Shown here: piece after piece, positions 32,681-43,199 of the stretch
Layout of the letters: every line of letters begins with the position of its first letter
How positions within the stretch are numbered: position 1 is the first letter of the stretch
From: Maniola hyperantus
Taxonomy: Eukaryota > Arthropoda > Insecta > Lepidoptera > Nymphalidae
Direction of reading: 5' to 3'
DNA length: 64,000 nt
NCBI RefSeq assembly: GCF_902806685.2
Contig: NC_048550.1
Span: 3,515,383-3,579,382 of the forward strand
The notes under the pieces: model-generated
The model's input: only the letters and a program-made list of their open reading frames with translations
The model's database searches: none
Told to the model about the DNA's origin: nothing
Position numbers and translations under genes: made by a program

Positions 32681-33440
32681 ATAAATTCGTATTTAATTCA
32701 ACGAATTAAGTTAAAAGTAACGTGATATTTTGTTAACTTAGCATGTATCGTCATCATGTTTTGTAACATAAATTATTCAAATGTATATTTATCTATATGC
32801 ACCCAGTGTGCATTATCTACCGGAGCATCTGATAACGTCACCTAGATAATATAGCGCACCGGCACCGCTTATATTACAACAGGAGCGTGAATTTATTATC
32901 ATTCAATTATTTGTATTATTATCACAACTTTTAGGAGCTGCATTAGACGCGTTCAGTAGCGCGTTGTTTGTGTTTTTTATTCGATTAAAATTTAACCCTC
33001 GACTGTGATCTTACCGTGAGTGATAAGTGGTGATACAGTCTAAGTTAGTAGCGAGCTAAAATAATAAAAAATTCCAAACTTCCCCTGCCGTTATTCGAAT
33101 TCTAGACTTAAAATCTCAGCGCCTAGGAGGTCGTCAAAATAATATGTTTTGCGATTCTTAAAGAATTTGTCTTACTGTATTAGAACTCACGATGAGCGAG
33201 CCTTTACCCAACGTTTTTGTACTGGCAGCGTTTACCGACTCGCGCTACGTTTTTGCGAGGCACCGTGTGTGAACAAGGTAATTTATTCTAATAACAAAGT
33301 TCACGAGCATAGAATAACGTAATAATAACGTTGTAATTATGAATGCGATTAATTATTTATTAATTCACTATTTTATGCCTGTATAACAGAATAAAATCCG
33401 ATAGGTACCTGTTTATTTTTAGTACGTAAGAACTAATAGG
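32681..33440. other. Unique region, possible promoter-like stretch
   Basis: GACGCGTTCAGTAGCGCG (about 32948) contains an initiator-like TCAGT in a GC-richer patch, and TTACCGTGAGTGATAAG (about 33012) resembles a donor. No coding frame follows (a 26-codon frame at 33192 is unconvincing). Confidence 0.2.
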
Positions 33441-33605
33441 TATAGAACGCGACAGGTTGAAATGCCAATCGGAGAGGGAACGCCCCGCACACCCGCACAG
33501 ACTCCGCGCTAACCCAGTGCGGACGAGCGCGGTTGATGTGCGGGTGTGCGAGGCGTCCCACCGCCTCATATCCCGATTGCCATCTCAACCTGTCGCGGAC
33601 TATAG
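33441..33605. mobile_element. GC-rich hairpin element P, copy 2 (best preserved)
   Basis: TATAGAACGCGACAGGTTGA at the left faces TCAACCTGTCGCGGACTATA at the right. Core arms CGCCCCGCACACCCGCACA and GTGCGGGTGTGCGAGGCG pair. Confidence 0.85.
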
Positions 33606-33723
33606 GTATGTATCTGTTTTATATATAGCAATAATTTAAATAAACACTATTTATTTATATACCTACTAAGTATTTATTTATATTTTGAGAGTGTTTATTT
33701 TAAATAAACACTTAAAAAAAAAA

Positions 33724-33774
33724 TTTTAATCCATGTAGATAAGTGTACCTAGCACTTATCTACATGGATTAAAA
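33724..33774. repeat. Perfect inverted repeat, 22-bp arms, 7-base loop
   Basis: Arms 33724-33745 and 33753-33774 (TTTTAATCCATGTAGATAAG and complement). The pairing continues into A/T runs with one mismatch. Confidence 0.9.
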
Positions 33775-34636
33775 TATTTTTTAACTAAGAAAAACTAGAT
33801 GAAGCCCGCATGGATTTTTATGAAAGTGATTTTTATGAAGATTTTTATCAAAGTGAAAAATTTATTATTTTTCTCAAAAAAAACGTAGGTATCTATTATC
33901 AAACATTATCTAAAACATCATCTATTTCACTTTTGAGCCTTTCCCGCTCGTAAATTGGAACACCATGCCACAGAGGAAGCTTCATACAAACGGCCCGCTA
34001 TAGAGATATCTACTTATGTGACCATGCGCTCTCCCCTGACTTGCAGCGACCATGGAAAGCACTCTTTAATAAAATCTTGTAATAATATTATGGTGGTGTA
34101 CCTGCATGGTGAATTGTTGAACATCTTGTTTGCTGGCATGATTACCGGTTGACAAACGCACCGACCCGTGGCAGTAAGTGGCGCGGCCCACGACGACTTC
34201 CGCTACGACGACGCGTGCTTGACATCCTCATGTACGTTACAGGTACCTACATACACTGGTAAATACGACCTTTGACGATACCCTTTTGAATGAATGAATG
34301 ATTTATTCAATAAAAGCAGGTACAATAGGTTGAAACAATGTCTGATGAGCCTTATACATTTTACCAATGTAAAGGTAAAAAATTGGTTGTAAAATTTTTT
34401 AATACCGGCAATAATAATTTATTGATGCCGGAATGAAAGAAACGGGTATACCTACTTATTATTATCTGCGGTAAAACAGTAATCACTACTGTTTACGTGT
34501 TTGTGTTTATTTTATTATGATTAGGGTAATTATTAATATTGAATTGAAACTGAGTTACCTTTGCATAATAATTAAGTATATTTTATTAGAGAGCTTTTGC
34601 ACTATTCAATCTGAGATTTAACGTACACTGTACAGG

Positions 34637-34790
34637 TATAGTACACGACAGGTCGAGATGGCAATCGGGGAGGGAACGCCCCGCACACCCGCACAGCCTC
34701 CGTACTAACTCAGTGCGGACAAGCGCGGGTGACATGCGGGTGTGCGGGACGTCCCCCTGCCTCATACCCGGATTGCCATAGGTAGGTCAG
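34637..34790. mobile_element. GC-rich hairpin element P, copy 3
   Basis: TATAGTACACGACAGGTCGA, CGCCCCGCACACCCGCACA, then GACATGCGGGTGTGCGGGAC. The right end is worn (ATTGCCATAGGTAGG). Confidence 0.8.
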
Positions 34791-34814
34791 TACGTGAAAA
34801 TTTGCAAAATAGAA

Positions 34815-35045
34815 ATAGTGTAAAGATATGGGTCGGTCGCGACAGCACTCATCTGTGTATCTATCTGTTCGTTTGTTAGCTTTTTGTGAGCATCCGCTTC
34901 ACCAATTTTGATAAAATTTTGTAAAAGGATCACTCGCTTCCAGGAGACGAACTTTTAAGCTATTTTTTTATCAAGGAAAATAAAAGAGTTCCTCCAGGTT
35001 CTTTAGAAAATGTGTTGTGTTGTGGGCATCCAATTTTTTTAGCTG
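34815..35045. repeat. Rep-1-like degenerate fragment
   Basis: 'TTTTGATAAAATTTTGTAAA', 'AAAATAAAAGAGTTCCTCC' and GTTGTGGGCATCCAATT echo Rep-1. Weak. Confidence 0.4.
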
Positions 35046-35374
35046 TCCGTTAGTAATCCAAGTTTTTTAGCTGGCAACCCTACTTTTGAGCAATATGTCA
35101 CAATTTCATTGGGTACATGACTACGACAGTTCCGTAGGCAATTTTCTTTCACCGTTTATTTCCAATGACGCTGTTACACGGCACTATGAGACATAATAAT
35201 TCATAACTGTAACAGGGTTGGATAACCAACGGTAGAGTTACGCCGATGACATTTTAATTTTTAACTGGGAATTTAAAAAAAAATTAAAACCACAAACACT
35301 AAAAATTAAATAAAGAATATTATTATTATGTACATGCAAGAATCAGTATAGTTCTACAATGTAGTACTTTTTGG

Positions 35375-35550
35375 AGCCGAAACCTGCATGCCTGAGAAAG
35401 CTCCATAATGTTCTCAAAAGGTGTGTGAAGTCTGCCAATCCGCACGTGGCCAGTGTGCTAAACTATGGCCAAACCTTCTCACTCTAAGAGGAGAACTCAA
35501 CCCGTGCTCAGTAGTGAGCCGATGATGGGTTGGTCATGGTGATGATTAAC
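35375..35550 (+). mobile_element. SINE-A 3' half
   Basis: GAAACCTGCATGCCTGAGAA, 'GTGTGAAGTCTGCCAATCCG', 'GGGTTGGTCATGGTGATGAT'. 5' truncated. Confidence 0.85.
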
Positions 35551-35944
35551 AAAGGTTCTGTCAACGAACATATTAAGTAAATCACTACAAAGTGATTCAA
35601 TGAACGACGGTTCCGATCTACTGACCGGCACATTAGTCTTTAGCTCGCTCCTTTGTTACAAATTACAATTACCTGCGTAATTTGCATGCTCATATATCAC
35701 GGGGATTTCCATTTGGCCTCCTTAAAAATTAATCAAGTAGCATCAAAACATAAAATAATGTTAAAGTTATAATAGCGATAAACTCTATCTTTCCTAAATA
35801 GTATCTTATCTAGAAAAAAAGAGATAAGTAGTATTTCATTCATAAAATCTTGACAATGTTTTCATTTTCTACTTCATAGGAGATTATCATCAGCTTACCC
35901 GATACATTTACATACCGTAAGAATATGGTTTTAGTCTCTAGCTT
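35551..35944. other. Intergenic, no gene seen
   Basis: AT-rich; nothing supported. Confidence 0.35.
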
Positions 35945-36230
35945 TAAGCTCAACTTCACCCTCACCACCTGGGTGTCTGGTGCACTTCGACCGTCCGTTA
36001 TACCAGACCCTTCTTTCCACGCACATGCAAACTGTGGAATCAACTCCCATCGGCGGTGTTCCCGCTAGATTACAACGTGGGGTTATTCAAGGGGCGCGGC
36101 GGACCAATAAATTCCTGAAAGGCCGGCAAAACATCGGCAGTTCCTCTGGTGCAGCAAATATTCATGGGCGGCGGTAATCACTTAACCCGCCTGCTCTTTC
36201 GCTCGCTATCTCTATTAAAAAAACTAACGT
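35945..36230 (+). repeat. Dispersed repeat D1, copy 2
   Basis: 'CCCATCGGCGGTGTTCCCGC', 'GGGGTTATTCAAGGGGCG', 'AGTTCCTCTGGTGCAGCAAA' and a TATTAAAAAA end match 2278-2640 and the reverse of 56308-56600. Confidence 0.8.
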
Positions 36231-36412
36231 AATTATTCTATAATGTGGCTGTTTCCTTAATTTTTCGGATAATGCTTTGAATTTTCTTGGGACTTAGGTC
36301 GCGATAAATTAATAATTACTTTAATAAGTAAATATAGTGTAGCTTGCAGTGTGTCAGAAATTATATTATAATTAAATAGAAATATTAATATTCAAAATGC
36401 CATATAGCGTAA

Positions 36413-36496
36413 ATGTCGGCAACAGTGGAAAACTCACCAGTGCGTGAGAATACAGGCCTGTCCGGTTTTCTCAGCCAACAAGAGCATTCCCTGTGA
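36413..36496 (+). CDS. Short unexplained open frame (27 codons)
   Basis: ATG at 36413 reads MSATVENSPVRENTGLSGFL, then SQQEHSL and TGA. Composition is protein-like in unique sequence. It could be a tiny peptide gene or a coding exon using donor GTGC/GTGAGA at 36443. The start context (TAA before ATG) is poor. No family known; chance is possible. Confidence 0.2.
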   Translation: MSATVENSPVRENTGLSGFLSQQEHSL

Positions 36497-36734
36497 TTAC
36501 AGTAGGTTTGCAAATACGTGTGTGTCGTAAACATAGTGGAGACAGTTGTAGTGTTTATGAAAACGATCTGGGTCGGGGGCTATGGAAACAAGATTGCTTA
36601 TAGGTACGACGAATTTTTTTTTAAAGACTTAAACGTCTTGTCGTAGTCGTTTCAACCGTAGGCCGTCCAATGCTGGTAGCTGTTTTGCAAGAATTTCTAG
36701 TTTCTACAGAACACTTGTGCCCAGTTGCCCGTGA

Positions 36735-37056
36735 CTTTGCTCGCGTGGATTTCACTATTTAAAAATGCCTTGAAAACTCCGAGATTTTCCGGGATAACAA
36801 GTAGCCTAGGTAAATGTCTGTCTCCGCAATGCAAGCTATCTTAGTACCTGTGTTAAAAGAACGGGCCTTTAAAAATCCCGTGTGAATTATTTGATTCTTC
36901 CGGACAAAGATTAGCCTATATCTATCCCCGGGATGTAACTTGCATTGCAAGCTATCTATCTCGGTATCAAATTTCGTCAAAATCGGTTAAACGGATGGGC
37001 CTTGAAAAGCTAGCAGACAGACAGACACTTTTGCATTTATAATATTAAGTACCTAA
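36735..37056 (+). repeat. Rep-1, two overlapping units
   Basis: 'CCGTGACTTTGCTCGCGTGG', two blocks with GCAAGCTATC, 'GCTAGCAGACAGACAGACAC' and TTTTGCATTTATAATATTAA. Confidence 0.75.
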
Positions 37057-37155
37057 CTAGCTTGTTCCCGCGACTTCGTCAGCGTGGACAACACCAAACT
37101 TCTATTTTACCCCCTTAAGGATGGAATTTTCAAAAATCCTTTCTTAGCGGATGCG
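37057..37155 (-). repeat. Rep-2 terminal fragment, reverse
   Basis: 'CTAGCTTGTTCCCGCGACTT', 'TTCTATTTTACCCCCTTAAG' and AAATCCTTTCTTAGCGGATG. It abuts Rep-1 directly. Confidence 0.7.
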
Positions 37156-37454
37156 AAATTTAATATCGCGAATTGTGTGACCGGCGGCAATCGTATTGTT
37201 CCGCACATTCGCGCTAATAGACGTAATATACATTGTCGTCATGAAACGTCTCCACCACGACTACAGACCTGTTATTTTGATTGCCAGTCGTGGTTTATGC
37301 TCCCGTAGTTAGCGCGCGCTCTCCCATGACGCCATCTTGCTTTTGGGCGGGAAATCGTAACTACGTAATGGGGTACAGTACATGTGAATACTTAATAAAG
37401 GTTGATAAATTGGCTGTTGTTACTTTGCTGTGATTTTTTTACAATATATCGACT

Positions 37455-37590
37455 TCTCCACTAGGTGGACAGACGACATCAAAAGAGTCACAGGGAGCCG
37501 CTGGATTCAGGCGGCGGAAGACCGTGGCGTGTGGTCCCTAGTCCAAGTCCCTACAAGAGACCTATGTCCGTCTATCGGTTAATAATAATG
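37455..37590 (+). mobile_element. LINE 3'-end remnant
   Basis: TRWTDDIKRVTGSRWIQAAE then DRGVW, followed by CCGTCTATCGG and an ATAATGATGAT tail. Near-copy of 10885-11070 at the protein level. Confidence 0.75.
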
Positions 37591-37599
37591 ATGATATCT

Positions 37600-39430
37600 A
37601 CTTACTTCCTTGGCCGCTACAGTCCTTTGTAGGTCTTGCCCTTCTCTATGATTTTTCCCACTGGTGAAGGGGGTATTTGATTATTCTAGGATTTTTCCCA
37701 ATTGAGTTTTACTCGTTTTAGTTGAGAGGTAAACTCTTGTTCCCCGACGTAAGCATCCCGATTTTTGTAGATCTCTTTCCACGCAATGGATGGATTGCCG
37801 GGTATCCCGAAGACAAACTTATTGCACTACATTTTATTGTAACAAAGTTAACCTTTGGTCACCCGACCGTGCGCCAACGTCCGTAGCCTTTCGTAGCCCT
37901 ATAATCTGGGAAATGTAACCAGTCATTTGACGTCATGACCACTGCGCAAGAAATGTCAGGGGACAGCGTGCGGTAATTACGGTCTTACGCCCCTCGTGCT
38001 ATATGGGGGTCATAGAATGTCATGTGGTTATGGTATGTTGATTTTTGTTATTGAATTTTGTAAAATGCAGGTCTTGCCATTATTTTTTACCCGACTATAA
38101 CAAAGTCAAAAGGTAGGGTTACGCTTTTAGCAGTCTGTGTACGTATGTTTGTATTTATGTACCTATGTCAAATGATGTGAGAATCGATTTTTATCATGAT
38201 CCGGGTGATATAAGCTACATTTTATACGAACTAAATAAACATACAAAAAGTGGTGTGGGTCTCAGAAGCTTTTTCTTTTGCTATCGTATTGAGTGGGATG
38301 TCAAATAAAAAAAAAAGAGGAATCTCTGAGTTCATAAAAATAAATATAATACAGTAGTGCTGAAATACTAATACGTAGGTATACCAAGTGACAGAAAAAT
38401 AATCTTACTAATTGCGATTTCAGCGTTTACGTATTAATTTAAGAATAGTTGAATTTTAGCTGATCTACAAGCGACGGAATCTCGAACAAAGCCTACAAAT
38501 ACAAATCCAGTGAAACTGACACATTGACTTCTGTGGTAGCGGGAAAATAGTCCATAAAAAGAGAGCGGATACACCCAACAGAACGCCGAGCCTCGAGCCG
38601 TACAAGACTGTAATTATTAACTTCACCGGATACCTAGCAAAAACTTGAACAGACTATAGATCATGTAAGGAAACCACAAGTTCACTCCATGCATCAAAAA
38701 TTTCTTTAAGCAACTTTAAATCTTAATATTAAAAGCATTAAGTTGATAATCGTTTGATGTAAATATGAAAATGATAGGTTGTTCAAGAAAAAGATTGTTC
38801 ACGTCTGTACGCCACCAGCTAATAACTGGCACGAGCCAAACATTAATGTGATGGGAAGAGAAAAACATGATTGCCGCTCTATACTATACCATTATGATGG
38901 TGAGGTATTTTTCTTTTGCTTTCATTTTTTGTATCAATATTTTAAATGTAAGGTTACCTATTGTACATAATATTTTCATGCTATCGCCTCAAATTCTACC
39001 CAAGAAATCAACAACACTAAAAATATAAGGATCAGAATTGAAAAGCTCTTCATTAAAATGAACTTTTACACTGCTTTCAAATCGTCATGTGCATCTACAC
39101 ACTAGTTCAGACTTACAGTTTTATTTTTTATCCTGATAAATATTCAATGACTGCGGTTCTGAGAAATGTAAAAAAGAATTTCTATTCTTTTTCAATCAAT
39201 GTATCTCTACCTAACTTAATCATATTCTTGCTAGGCTCTAACTACCACAGACTAGACAGACTGGTGACAGTCTGTGCTATTAGGTGGTAGAGTAGATTTA
39301 CTTAAATGTGAAGAAGCCTAGCCCTATTCGGACCAATTCGTCTGCCCACAATTTCATTGCAAGTATAATGTTTTTGTTTTAAGTTATTTTTAGGTAGAGT
39401 ACATGAATAAAGTAAATAAAAGTTCTTTGT
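37600..39430. other. Long AT-rich intergenic stretch, no gene supported
   Basis: Contains a fragment of the 'ACCCGACTATAACAAAGTC' repeat at about 38089 followed by decayed repeat to about 38310. Otherwise unique, with no protein-like frame. Confidence 0.35.
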
Positions 39431-39454
39431 TGCCCTGCTACCCCCGAATCTTAT

Positions 39455-39540
39455 TTAAGTTTTGGTCACAACACAACCTTAAGAAGGGAAATGGGTGGAT
39501 GAGAAAGGTGGAGCGGCGGTGGACCGTGTGCGGGGACTCC
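39455..39540 (+). mobile_element. Possible LINE tail scrap
   Basis: GGGTGGATGAGAAAGGTGGAG encodes GWMRKVERRW, similar to the WMxxAxDR region of LINE tails (compare GWMRKAEGR in 41145-41300, reverse). Confidence 0.4.
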
Positions 39541-39542
39541 TT

Positions 39543-39615
39543 CCGGGAAAGCATAAAATTAATACAATATCATAGACTTATATTATCGATGTATAATATG
39601 CTTTCCCGGAAAGAG
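39543..39615. repeat. Inverted repeat, 15-bp perfect arms
   Basis: TTCCGGGAAAGCATA and TATGCTTTCCCGGAA flank a 43-base AT-rich spacer. Confidence 0.8.
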
Positions 39616-39659
39616 CCAGTGGACGCAGAATAATGACGTTTCTTTATTACGAAAGAATT

Positions 39660-40620
39660 TCTTTACAATATTATGATAATAACAATTTTATCGAGAACTA
39701 ATGTTTTGTAAAAGAATCAATTTCACCAATCTTTCTGTCAGTCAAATCGCCTCACCTGCTCCGAGTCTCGTCATAACAGCCACAAATCATCGGCTATTAG
39801 ACAAGGTGAATCAATTTTAAAGTCATCAACACTACGATTCCACTCTTCAGTTTATTACACGTTCAACTCGTAATACTTAGTATATTCTTGAAGAGAACAA
39901 AATATCGAGTAGGTAAAGGTTTATCACCGGGCTACCAAAATGCTTCTTTTTACCTTCTGTTCTTCTGTAAAAAATGCGTTAATTTCTGCTATTTAACATT
40001 AATTGAAACGTTGTCGTTTACAGCTTGGGAAGCATCAACGTTCTATTCTAAACGTCATTTTTGTCCCAACTATTCTAATAAGGGATTATTAGGTATTTTA
40101 TAAATCTCAAAAATCGTCTTTAGACCTATTTTCAGTCAATAAGACGAAGATAAAAATAATTTCTAAAATGTCTTGTCATCACAAAAACTCGTGTGATGTA
40201 GTGGGCCACGGCAAAAGTGAAGCTTAGCTGTTGATCTCGTTTTACTCAGTCATAATATTATAGACGCCCTGTCCAGTCAATAAGGTGGCGTTTCATTCTT
40301 GATGTTTAAGAATATTGTACATCCTACTCTGTGTTTAACTTTTTGTAAGTTATAGGTTCTTATCTCAACCGTGTGTAAAGAAGTTCCATTTAAAAATTTG
40401 ACGCACTGATCGCACTCTCTAAACAGATTTAATAAGTCGAGTGAGGAATAAACCCTATGTCCACTAATGGCAAAAGCGAGCGATAAATATTCATCGCGGC
40501 AAAAACACGGAGTGCGCACGCGCCGACGCCAGACATCGCGCTTTCTTCTCTAAGATGTACGAATACTTGAAGGTGGTAAGGTAAGACTGTATGTGGCGAA
40601 AAGACTAACACAGAGTGTCA
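39660..40620. other. Intergenic, no gene supported
   Basis: AT-rich; no recognised repeat or exon. Confidence 0.35.
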
Positions 40621-40700
40621 AAAAATCGGGTCTTCCTACCCGACTGCGGTGAAGCCCAAAGGAGGGTTATGTGTTTGACCTATGTACATGTATTTTATTT
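40621..40700 (+). repeat. Short lepidopteran repeat fragment
   Basis: ACCCGACTGCGGTGAAGCCC then AAAGGAGGGTTATG. Related scraps at 3010-3055, 61050 and 61790. Confidence 0.6.
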
Positions 40701-40828
40701 ATTGTCGCCATAGCTTTGTAACTTTAAAGATTTTATAATACTTTCGAACTAAAAATGATCTTTGTTTCTCATTCCATGGAACCTCGTCAACATAGCTATC
40801 GATTCTTCAAAATCAAAATCTATTATCC

Positions 40829-41044
40829 ATACTAATATTATAAATGCGAAAGTGTGTCTGTCTGTCTGTCTGTCTGCTAGCTTTTCACGGCTCAACCGTT
40901 CAACCGATTTTAACGAAATTTGGTACAGAGATAGTTTGCATCCCCGGGAAGGACATAGGCTACTTTTTATCTCGGAAAATTGAAGAGTTCCCACAGGATC
41001 ACACACTAAATCCACGCGGACGAAGTCGCGGGTATCATCTAGTT
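40829..41044 (-). repeat. Rep-1, full-length example, reverse
   Basis: TACTAATATTATAAATGCGA, (CTGT)n, 'GCTAGCTTTTCACGG', 'CCCCGGGAAGGACATAGG', 'GAAGAGTTCCCACAGGATC' and GCGGACGAAGTCGCGGGTAT, ending ATCTAGT. Useful as the reference copy. Confidence 0.85.
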
Positions 41045-41140
41045 GCTTATAACTCCGAAAAGATAGAGAGGCGTGCCCGGAATCAAACCCCCGACCTCCC
41101 GAATTGAAGGCCGACTTGTTTACCAGTAGGTCAATCTATC
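41045..41140 (-). mobile_element. SINE-A 5' part, reverse
   Basis: 'GCTTATAACTCCGAAAAG', 'GAATCAAACCCCCGACCTCC' (B box) and GTTTACCAGTAGGTCAATCT (worn A box). It joins Rep-1 directly. Confidence 0.75.
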
Positions 41141-41144
41141 AGCC

Positions 41145-41300
41145 TGTATGTATCTACTGCTGGACATAGGCCAAGAGCGCGCCACTAAACACGGCCCTCC
41201 GCCTTCCTCATCCATCCGCTCCCGACCACATTCTTTAGGTCATCGGTCCAGCGGGCTGGAGGTCGTCCCATACTGCGCTTACCGGTACGCTAGCTAGGCC
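41145..41300 (-). pseudogene. LINE 3'-end remnant, reverse
   Basis: The minus strand reads SMGRPPARWTDDLKNVVGSG, WMRKAEGR, a stop, then WRALGLCPAVDTYR. C-terminal tail only. Confidence 0.75.
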
Positions 41301-41312
41301 ATCACCACTTAA

Positions 41313-41712
41313 GGCGAGTCACCGAGGCGGGCAGCGCGGCTTTGAAGTAAACCGCTTGGCAACGTTCAAATTCTGTGTTTCAAACGTTAAATTTGAATTT
41401 AATAAATTATAGTAGTCCTGTTGAAAACCAAAATTTAGCAGGTTCTCTGTAGTATTTAAAGACAAATATTTCCATATAAAAATTATTTGCCAAGTCAGAA
41501 ATTTTAGTATTAAATAATTCGTTTCAGACTTTTATTTCAAGATTTTATTTGATCGAGTGAAGTACTTCCTATTGTGTATCAAAGTAGCACATTCTTTAGA
41601 CAATGTCTTTAGGTATATTGTATATTTTTAGCAAGGCCATTATTTAATAGTAAATACCTAAAACATTTGATCTAGCAAACCAGTTTTTTCCGCTTAGCCT
41701 CGGTGACTCGCC
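41313..41712. mobile_element. 400-bp MITE with TTAA target duplication (piggyBac-like)
   Basis: TTAA at 41309-41312 and 41713-41716 flanks perfect 16-bp inverted ends, GGCGAGTCACCGAGGC. The interior is AT-rich and noncoding. TTAA duplication is the signature of piggyBac transposases, which must act in trans. Confidence 0.88.
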
Positions 41713-42149
41713 TTAATGCAATAAAAAAATCCGCTTAATAGATTTATATTCGTAGCTCCGTGCTGCAGTTCTGCGCTCTCGATCGCCGCAGGTCAGAGCG
41801 TAGAAAAAGTTACGAGGCCGATACGCCCGCTATGCGCTGCGTGTGTTGCTTACATTGCCTGTCTTACTTATCCCACTGTGCATGGAAGAACAAGGGTTAT
41901 ATTTTTACTTGGGGTCGCAAAGGCGAATGTATCGAACAGTCTGGGCCGCCCGAGCGCAAATTTGTTGCACGCTTTTTACCAATAAGGTACCCATCCATAT
42001 TTAAAAATTTTATGTGCTCTGTTACCATAAAATAATACCGTAACGTTGAACGTAAATACGAAATTTTATTGAAATTGGTTTTATATCTATGAAATAAAAC
42101 TGGATTTTCTCCTAATGGTCGTGAAAAAAATACGTATTTTGGGAAAACT

Positions 42150-42405
42150 TCGCGATTTTTTGTATCGAGTCAAATTAACGGGACTCTTTAATTTTCCGGG
42201 ATAGAGAGTAGCCCATGTCCTTCCTCGGGATGCCACTTGCAAGCTATCGTATACCAAACGTCAAAATCCATTGAACTGATGGGCCGTGAAAAGCTATCAG
42301 ATAGACAGACAGACAGACACACAGACAGACAGACAACAGACAGACAGTCAGACAACGAAGTGATCCTATAAGGGTTCCTTTATTCCTTTTGAGGTACGGA
42401 ACCCT
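42150..42405 (+). repeat. Rep-1/Rep-3 chimera joined in a GACA tract
   Basis: Rep-1 sequence (TTAATTTTCCGGGATAGAG, 'GGGCCGTGAAAAGCTATCAG') runs into (GACA)n at about 42302-42355. It leaves as Rep-3 (CAACGAAGTGATCCTATAAG, 'TTTTGAGGTACGGAACCCTA'). Confidence 0.75.
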
Positions 42406-42590
42406 AAAAACCTAAAATGTAGAGCAGTTAAGTACTGTAAATACTGCGGATTAAATTACCAAAACAGATCTTCCAGTAATAAATCTTTAATTAAAGAAGT
42501 GAAGTGAAGTGTAACATGATCTTATGTTTTATTCAACATCTTTAATTGAATGTCCTGCTCTGCTTATGTGCTTTAATTTGAATAATCTGA
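42406..42590 (+). repeat. Repeat following the Rep-3 end (shared with 50450-50610)
   Basis: 'AAAATGTAGAGCAGTTAAGT' to GTCCTGCTCTGCTTATG is present, in the same place after Rep-3, at 50450-50610. Its ends are weakly inverted (AGAGCAG). Confidence 0.75.
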
Positions 42591-42807
42591 GGTGACCAAG
42601 ATTGTATTTTTAGGGTTCCGTATCCGAATGGTGCCAGTGGGGCCCTAGCCATGGGGAAGGCACGTGCCAGATAGGTACTAAAATCTGTCTGTGGATTGCC
42701 AGATTTTAAAAAATCGCGTAAAGACATTGCTTTTTGCCGCACGCTGTACCTACATACAAAATGCTCGCCGCACCGTTGCGGCCCGACCCATCTTATAGAC
42801 AGCCTCC

Positions 42808-43195
42808 TTAGACCAGCCATACACGGACAGCTTGAAGCAGTCAGGATGGACTGCTTCAAGCTGCGACTGCATATTGAACTACAGACTTCTACGTACGTAC
42901 ATACACGAACCGCTCAAGCAGTTGCAACTGCTTCGGGCGGTTGGGCGGTCAAGCGGTCGCCTGGCATACACTGACTGCTCGAGCTGTCGACCGCTCTCGC
43001 GCAGTTACCTCCGCTCGCACTCCTCATTCCACGTCGCGCACGCTTCCCGCCCGCACGCATCGTTTAAGCTGCCATCGAGCAGTTAAGCTAACTGCTCGAT
43101 GGCAGCTTCAAGCTGTTGACTCTGACTGCAAGAGCGGTCCGTGTATGTTGATCACTGGCTAACCGCTCGAGCAGTCCGTGTATGGCCGGCCTTAA
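42808..43195. mobile_element. MITE rich in internal palindromes
   Basis: Outer ends CCAGCCATACACGGAC and GTCCGTGTATGGCCGG are inverted. Inside, CAGCTTGAAGCAGTC faces GACTGCTTCAAGCTG across 6 bases. A second hairpin has 20-bp arms (AAGCTGCCATCGAGCAGTTA) at about 43067-43109. Confidence 0.75.
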
Positions 43196-43199
43196 AGGT

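Noticed and set aside
41760..42035. 92-codon open frame with several cysteines
   Set aside because: No domain pattern and no clear splice context. It lies between mobile elements in GC-richer repeat-like DNA.
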